A DNA stretch of 64,000 nt from Halomonas litopenaei. GTDB lineage: Bacteria > Pseudomonadota > Gammaproteobacteria > Pseudomonadales > Halomonadaceae. Location: assembly GCF_003045775.1 (NCBI RefSeq), contig NZ_PXNS01000015.1:62001-126000 (forward strand), read 5' to 3'. The first letter of the stretch is position 1, and every line of letters starts with the position of its first letter. The notes under the pieces were generated by a model. That model had not been told where the DNA came from. It was given only the letters and a program-made list of their open reading frames with translations, and made no database searches. A program made the position numbers and the translations under genes. Below are positions 61,901 to 64,000 of the stretch, one piece after another.

Positions 61901-63061
61901 ACCGACGGACGGCTGGATATCGCGCTGTCCGGCGACAGCGCGCGGATTTCCGGCCATGTGGACGCCGAGGAAGGGCGCCTGAATATCAGCGGTGACGCCG
62001 CCTGGCCTGACGGTAGCTGGGAGGCCAACATGGCGCTGTCCGCGGTGCAGGATCCACTGCTCGCCGCCATGCCGGCCTTCGGCAAGCTGAAGCTGGCCCC
62101 GGACCTGACCATCACCGCCAACCCCTCGCGACTGCGGGTACGTGGCGAGGTGCGGATCCCCTGGGCCAGGCTCAAGGTCGGTGACGTTCCGGCGTCCGCG
62201 GTCACCCCGAGCGGTGACGAGATCATCATCACCCGCGAGATGGACGAGGAGGCCAAGGAGGCCGAACGGCGTGCCCAGGAAGACCCGGTAGGAGAATCCA
62301 CCGCCGAGGCCATGGCCGAGGCGGGCATGGCCATCGACATCCGCGTACGGCTGCTGCTGGGACCCGACATGCGCCTGAGCGCCTACGGTCTGCAGACCGA
62401 GCTCGAAGGGGATCTGGAGGTGCGCCAGAACAACGGGCCGCTGCAGTTGTTCGGCGACGTCAGCCTGGTCGATGGCCGCTTCCGTGCCTACGGCCAGGAT
62501 CTGCAGATTCGCCAGGGCAAGCTGATCTTCGCCGGCCCGCCGAGTCTGCCGACGCTGGACTTCGAGGCCATCCGTAACCCGGCCAGCACCGAAGACGGAG
62601 TGATCGCCGGTCTCAAGGTCACCGGTACCGCCAGCCAGCCCGATCTGGAGATCTTCTCCGAGCCGTCGATGGACGAGTCTCGGGCGCTGTCCTACGTGCT
62701 GCGCGGCCGGGCGCCGGATGACAGCGGCGACTCCAGCGGCGCCCTGACCTCGGCGCTGATCGGCCTGACCCTGGGCAAGACCGGGGGGGCGGTAGGCGCC
62801 ATGGGTGAGGCCTTCGGCATCCAGGATCTGTCACTGGATACCTCCGGCAGTGGCGAGAGCAGTCAGGTGGTGGTCAGCGGCCGTCTCACCGACCGTCTGG
62901 AGGTGGGCTACGGCGTCGGCATCTTCTCGCCCATCGCCGAGCTGACCCTGACCTACCAGCTATGGAGGAGCCTCTACCTGGAAGCGGTCTCCGGCGCCGC
63001 CCAGGCGGTGGACCTGATCTACACCTGGAGCCTGCCGGGAGATCCTCCGGAACTGCAGTGA
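58973..63061 (+). CDS. tamB: Translocation and assembly module TamB (AsmA-like, DUF490)
   Basis: A 1362-residue periplasm-spanning protein. A single N-terminal membrane anchor (about residues 11-36, LIWLPLTLVGLVLLIGGLVL) leads into a long repetitive beta-taco region. The C-terminal DUF490/TamB domain (about residues 1000-1362) contains LQIRQGKLIFAGPPSLPTLD and LTYQLWRSLYLEAVSGA, the segments that contact TamA. It is slightly longer than E. coli TamB (1259) and has an acidic linker near residues 405-445. Its role is lipid transport or outer-membrane protein assembly with TamA. Confidence 0.94.
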   Translation: MRKGRALWALTRLLIWLPLTLVGLVLLIGGLVLSPWGTRMALDQGQRMGFLEYEAVEGALLDTFALDGFRMEMGSLRLSVDALSLSWAEDCVLDGRLCLDYLRVSGTDVRLGESEAAEEPPVEPEPTSAEPGPLALPFPVEIRELAVEDVAVQLADGTRLAWDSFTTAAVAEGDTLSVRPTRLAGLHLTLPLTPGAMLALSDAEHEGPIVSAEAIDAAIAVRSPLPSEAAAEMEGAAAKADDIPLGERERLVLPEVTLPLAIEVPELVVEDTTVDGAFDYHVERLDLSLDARGQTVTIEPLAVASADADAELQARATLSGDYPLELNFAADLYLPEIFPALSGERVELSAAGSLADLEIDLKTSGPVDTHLVARLDALDPTLPFSATFQSPRLQWPLPGMDSPLPEGIEETGEVSDAETSAPDNAEAGNATAATAEVEPWIARDLDLAIEGSLTGYTLQLALAAEGPDVPPTTLALQGQGDLSQFAWAPLEVAPEGAGALSTEGRVDWSDGVSVEAAATLTDLNPEPFVEGLAGDIDGTLQVAFTQTDEGWRVEVPALEIEGTLDGRPLSLEAQLAGNSNMQWDIDSLDFRQGDNRIQAVGQVSESNLDVDAEISLPDMASLYPGLAGQLSGDITASGSLQAPQLDLALNGSGVAFEENRVGELSLSGRVAGIDDPELDIGLEARQVEAGGQRFSDIALALDGRLSDHRLELTVEGSEEGPLNRLVLALDGAMNEARDRYQGTLSPLEVTLPQGDIALDDPLSFEADLAAGSVQAEPFCLARRQGGAVCISEPLSASADAGSLTLEINELPMDLVNEALPQGWAIDGDTGARVVAGWSAGGSRWQADVQVDSEVSVTGEDAYGQPWSVPATSMSLSADASEARIDMDLALSLAQSGDIDLALAIDDPMGRGGLDGTLTITDVRLAPYQPLAAGLDKLEGSLGGTIRIAGSREAPDLSGDISLTGLRVHGGDIPLAVTDGRLDIALSGDSARISGHVDAEEGRLNISGDAAWPDGSWEANMALSAVQDPLLAAMPAFGKLKLAPDLTITANPSRLRVRGEVRIPWARLKVGDVPASAVTPSGDEIIITREMDEEAKEAERRAQEDPVGESTAEAMAEAGMAIDIRVRLLLGPDMRLSAYGLQTELEGDLEVRQNNGPLQLFGDVSLVDGRFRAYGQDLQIRQGKLIFAGPPSLPTLDFEAIRNPASTEDGVIAGLKVTGTASQPDLEIFSEPSMDESRALSYVLRGRAPDDSGDSSGALTSALIGLTLGKTGGAVGAMGEAFGIQDLSLDTSGSGESSQVVVSGRLTDRLEVGYGVGIFSPIAELTLTYQLWRSLYLEAVSGAAQAVDLIYTWSLPGDPPELQ

Positions 63062-63099
63062 CCAAGCGCGCAGCACTCCACGCAACACACGGCGTAAAG

Positions 63100-63133
63100 C
63101 ACAAGAGCCCCGGCCATGGCCGGGGCTCTTGTG
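63100..63133. terminator. Bidirectional palindromic terminator between tamB and yheT
   Basis: A 16-bp perfect arm, 63100-63115 with 63118-63133, centred on GGCCATGGCC. It lies 38 bp after tamB and 55 bp from the end of the opposing gene. Confidence 0.85.
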
Positions 63134-63188
63134 TGATGATGCGTGACATTGTTTGATCTGAGTTGCCCTTGCATGAGCAGGAGCCATG

Positions 63189-64000
63189 TCATTGCTTGTC
63201 CAGCGACAATTCCTGCAGGTAGCGCGCCAGCCGTCGGCCAAGCCAGGGGCGAGGGCGGCGAGGGCCTGGCTCCATGAATCCGACATGGCCGCCGCGTTCG
63301 GCGACTTCCAGGGTCACCAGCGGCGAGCGAGCCGGGAAACGCTCGATTAGGTCGGCCGGCATGAAAGGATCGTCACGGGCATGCAGCATCAGGGTGGGAA
63401 CGGCCACCCGATCGAGCACCGGGCCGCTGGAGGCACGGGCATAGTAGTCATCGGCGTCCCGGAAGCCGTGCATCGGCGCCGTGATGACGTCGTCGTAGTC
63501 GCGCAGGCGCTTCAGCCGGCGCACCTGCTCGACGCTGACCTTGAGGGAAAGCTCGCCGCGTTCGAGCCGAGGTATCACCTTGCGCTTGAGCGAGGCCAGC
63601 AGGTGGCGTTCGTAGACCCGCGAAAAACCCTCGCCCAGGCGCTGGGCGCAGGCCGCCAGATCCAGCGGCGCGCTGATCACCACCGCGGCGTCGAGCCCCA
63701 ACGAGTTAGCGTCCTCTTCGGCGACCAGCCGAAGCAGCATATTGCCCCCCAGCGACACGCCACCGGCGACCTTGGGTGCCTCGGGATAGCGATCGCCCAG
63801 TACCTCAAGCAATACCTTGGCGTCGCCGGTATCGCCGCTGTGGTAAGCGCGCGGCAAGCGGTTGGGGCGTGAGCCACAGCCACGGAAGTGCATCAGCAAC
63901 GCCCGATAGCCCTGGTCTCTGGCGGCCGCCAGCAGATCGTGCGCGTAGGGCGAGGTGATTCCCCCCTCGAGGCCATGGAACAGCACGAACAGCGGGGCGC
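63189..64000 (-). CDS. yheT: YheT-type alpha/beta hydrolase (5' end missing)
   Basis: The C-terminal 270 residues of an alpha/beta hydrolase whose start lies beyond the window edge. Visible motifs: LFVLFHGLEGG (oxyanion region), FRGCG, the nucleophile elbow GGVSLGGNML, the acid region HARDDPFMP and the His in GGHVGF. This matches the YheT/ABHD1-3 family of esterases and lipases. The family is normally about 320-340 residues, so roughly 50-70 residues are missing. It converges on tamB across a strong terminator. The substrate is unknown. Confidence 0.9.
   Translation of the reverse strand, partial: APLFVLFHGLEGGITSPYAHDLLAAARDQGYRALLMHFRGCGSRPNRLPRAYHSGDTGDAKVLLEVLGDRYPEAPKVAGGVSLGGNMLLRLVAEEDANSLGLDAAVVISAPLDLAACAQRLGEGFSRVYERHLLASLKRKVIPRLERGELSLKVSVEQVRRLKRLRDYDDVITAPMHGFRDADDYYARASSGPVLDRVAVPTLMLHARDDPFMPADLIERFPARSPLVTLEVAERGGHVGFMEPGPRRPRPWLGRRLARYLQELSLDKQ

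Overview
The window is a GC-rich stretch (low sixties percent by eye) of a Gram-negative gammaproteobacterial chromosome. Gene content and protein style point to the Halomonadaceae (Halomonas/Chromohalobacter type). The pointers are acidic proteins, a UbiM-type ubiquinone hydroxylase, a ruvCAB-tolQRAB-pal-cpoB block, ubiG-mupP facing yciK, and a tamAB pair. No tRNA, rRNA, CRISPR array, prophage or transposase gene was seen. Both ends are cut: the 5' end holds the tail of prfC and the 3' end holds an incomplete YheT-type hydrolase.

Layout. (1) 1-9.8 kb is housekeeping: prfC tail, a TatD-family hydrolase, ygfZ, a small CxxC-less HMA-like protein plus an OsmC protein, uvrB, class I fumarase, cardiolipin synthase and a HypT-like LysR regulator. 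(2) 9.8-31.7 kb is the accessory heart of the window. After about 730 bp of AT-richer non-coding DNA come five same-strand genes, mostly overlapping or nearly touching: a TolC-like lipoprotein, a periplasmic adaptor, a membrane adaptor with a GAF-like cytoplasmic domain, and a fusion of PqqD-like domain, M50 site-2 protease and lipoyl/HlyD-like domain. The fifth encodes a 5054-residue surface protein. That protein has an LEPR-XLL-like N-terminus instead of a Sec signal, four thrombospondin-3 blocks separated by unrelated AT-richer beta-type inserts, about six 1.4-kb VCBS/cadherin-like modules, and no RTX tail. No ABC ATPase is present. I infer a dedicated export and processing machine for the giant protein, built around the M50 protein rather than a type I ABC transporter. 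(3) 31.7-38 kb holds a NadM-Nudix enzyme, a YihY protein fused in frame to an acylphosphatase, a nucleoside hydrolase-ribokinase pair and a hydroxypyruvate reductase-like dehydrogenase. (4) 38-45.2 kb holds fmdB-aspS, ubiM, yebC-ruvC and ruvAB. A 146-bp repeat lies in inverted copies just after aspS and across the ruvC stop codon. (5) 45.2-51.2 kb is the Tol-Pal envelope cluster plus yciK. (6) 51.5-55.9 kb holds ubiG-mupP and galU, then two conserved-looking but apparently catalytically disabled proteins: a UDP-glucose dehydrogenase homologue without its catalytic Cys or Gly-rich loop, and an Fe/Mn superoxide dismutase homologue lacking three of four metal ligands. (7) 56-63 kb holds a membrane-anchored coiled-coil protein followed by tamA and tamB, ending at a strong bidirectional terminator.

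The best candidate for an undescribed system is the 10.5-31.6 kb operon. Secondary points of interest are the two pseudo-enzymes, the YihY-acylphosphatase fusion with its own internal ribosome-binding site, and the inverted 146-bp repeats. All functional statements come from reading motifs by eye; no database search was run.
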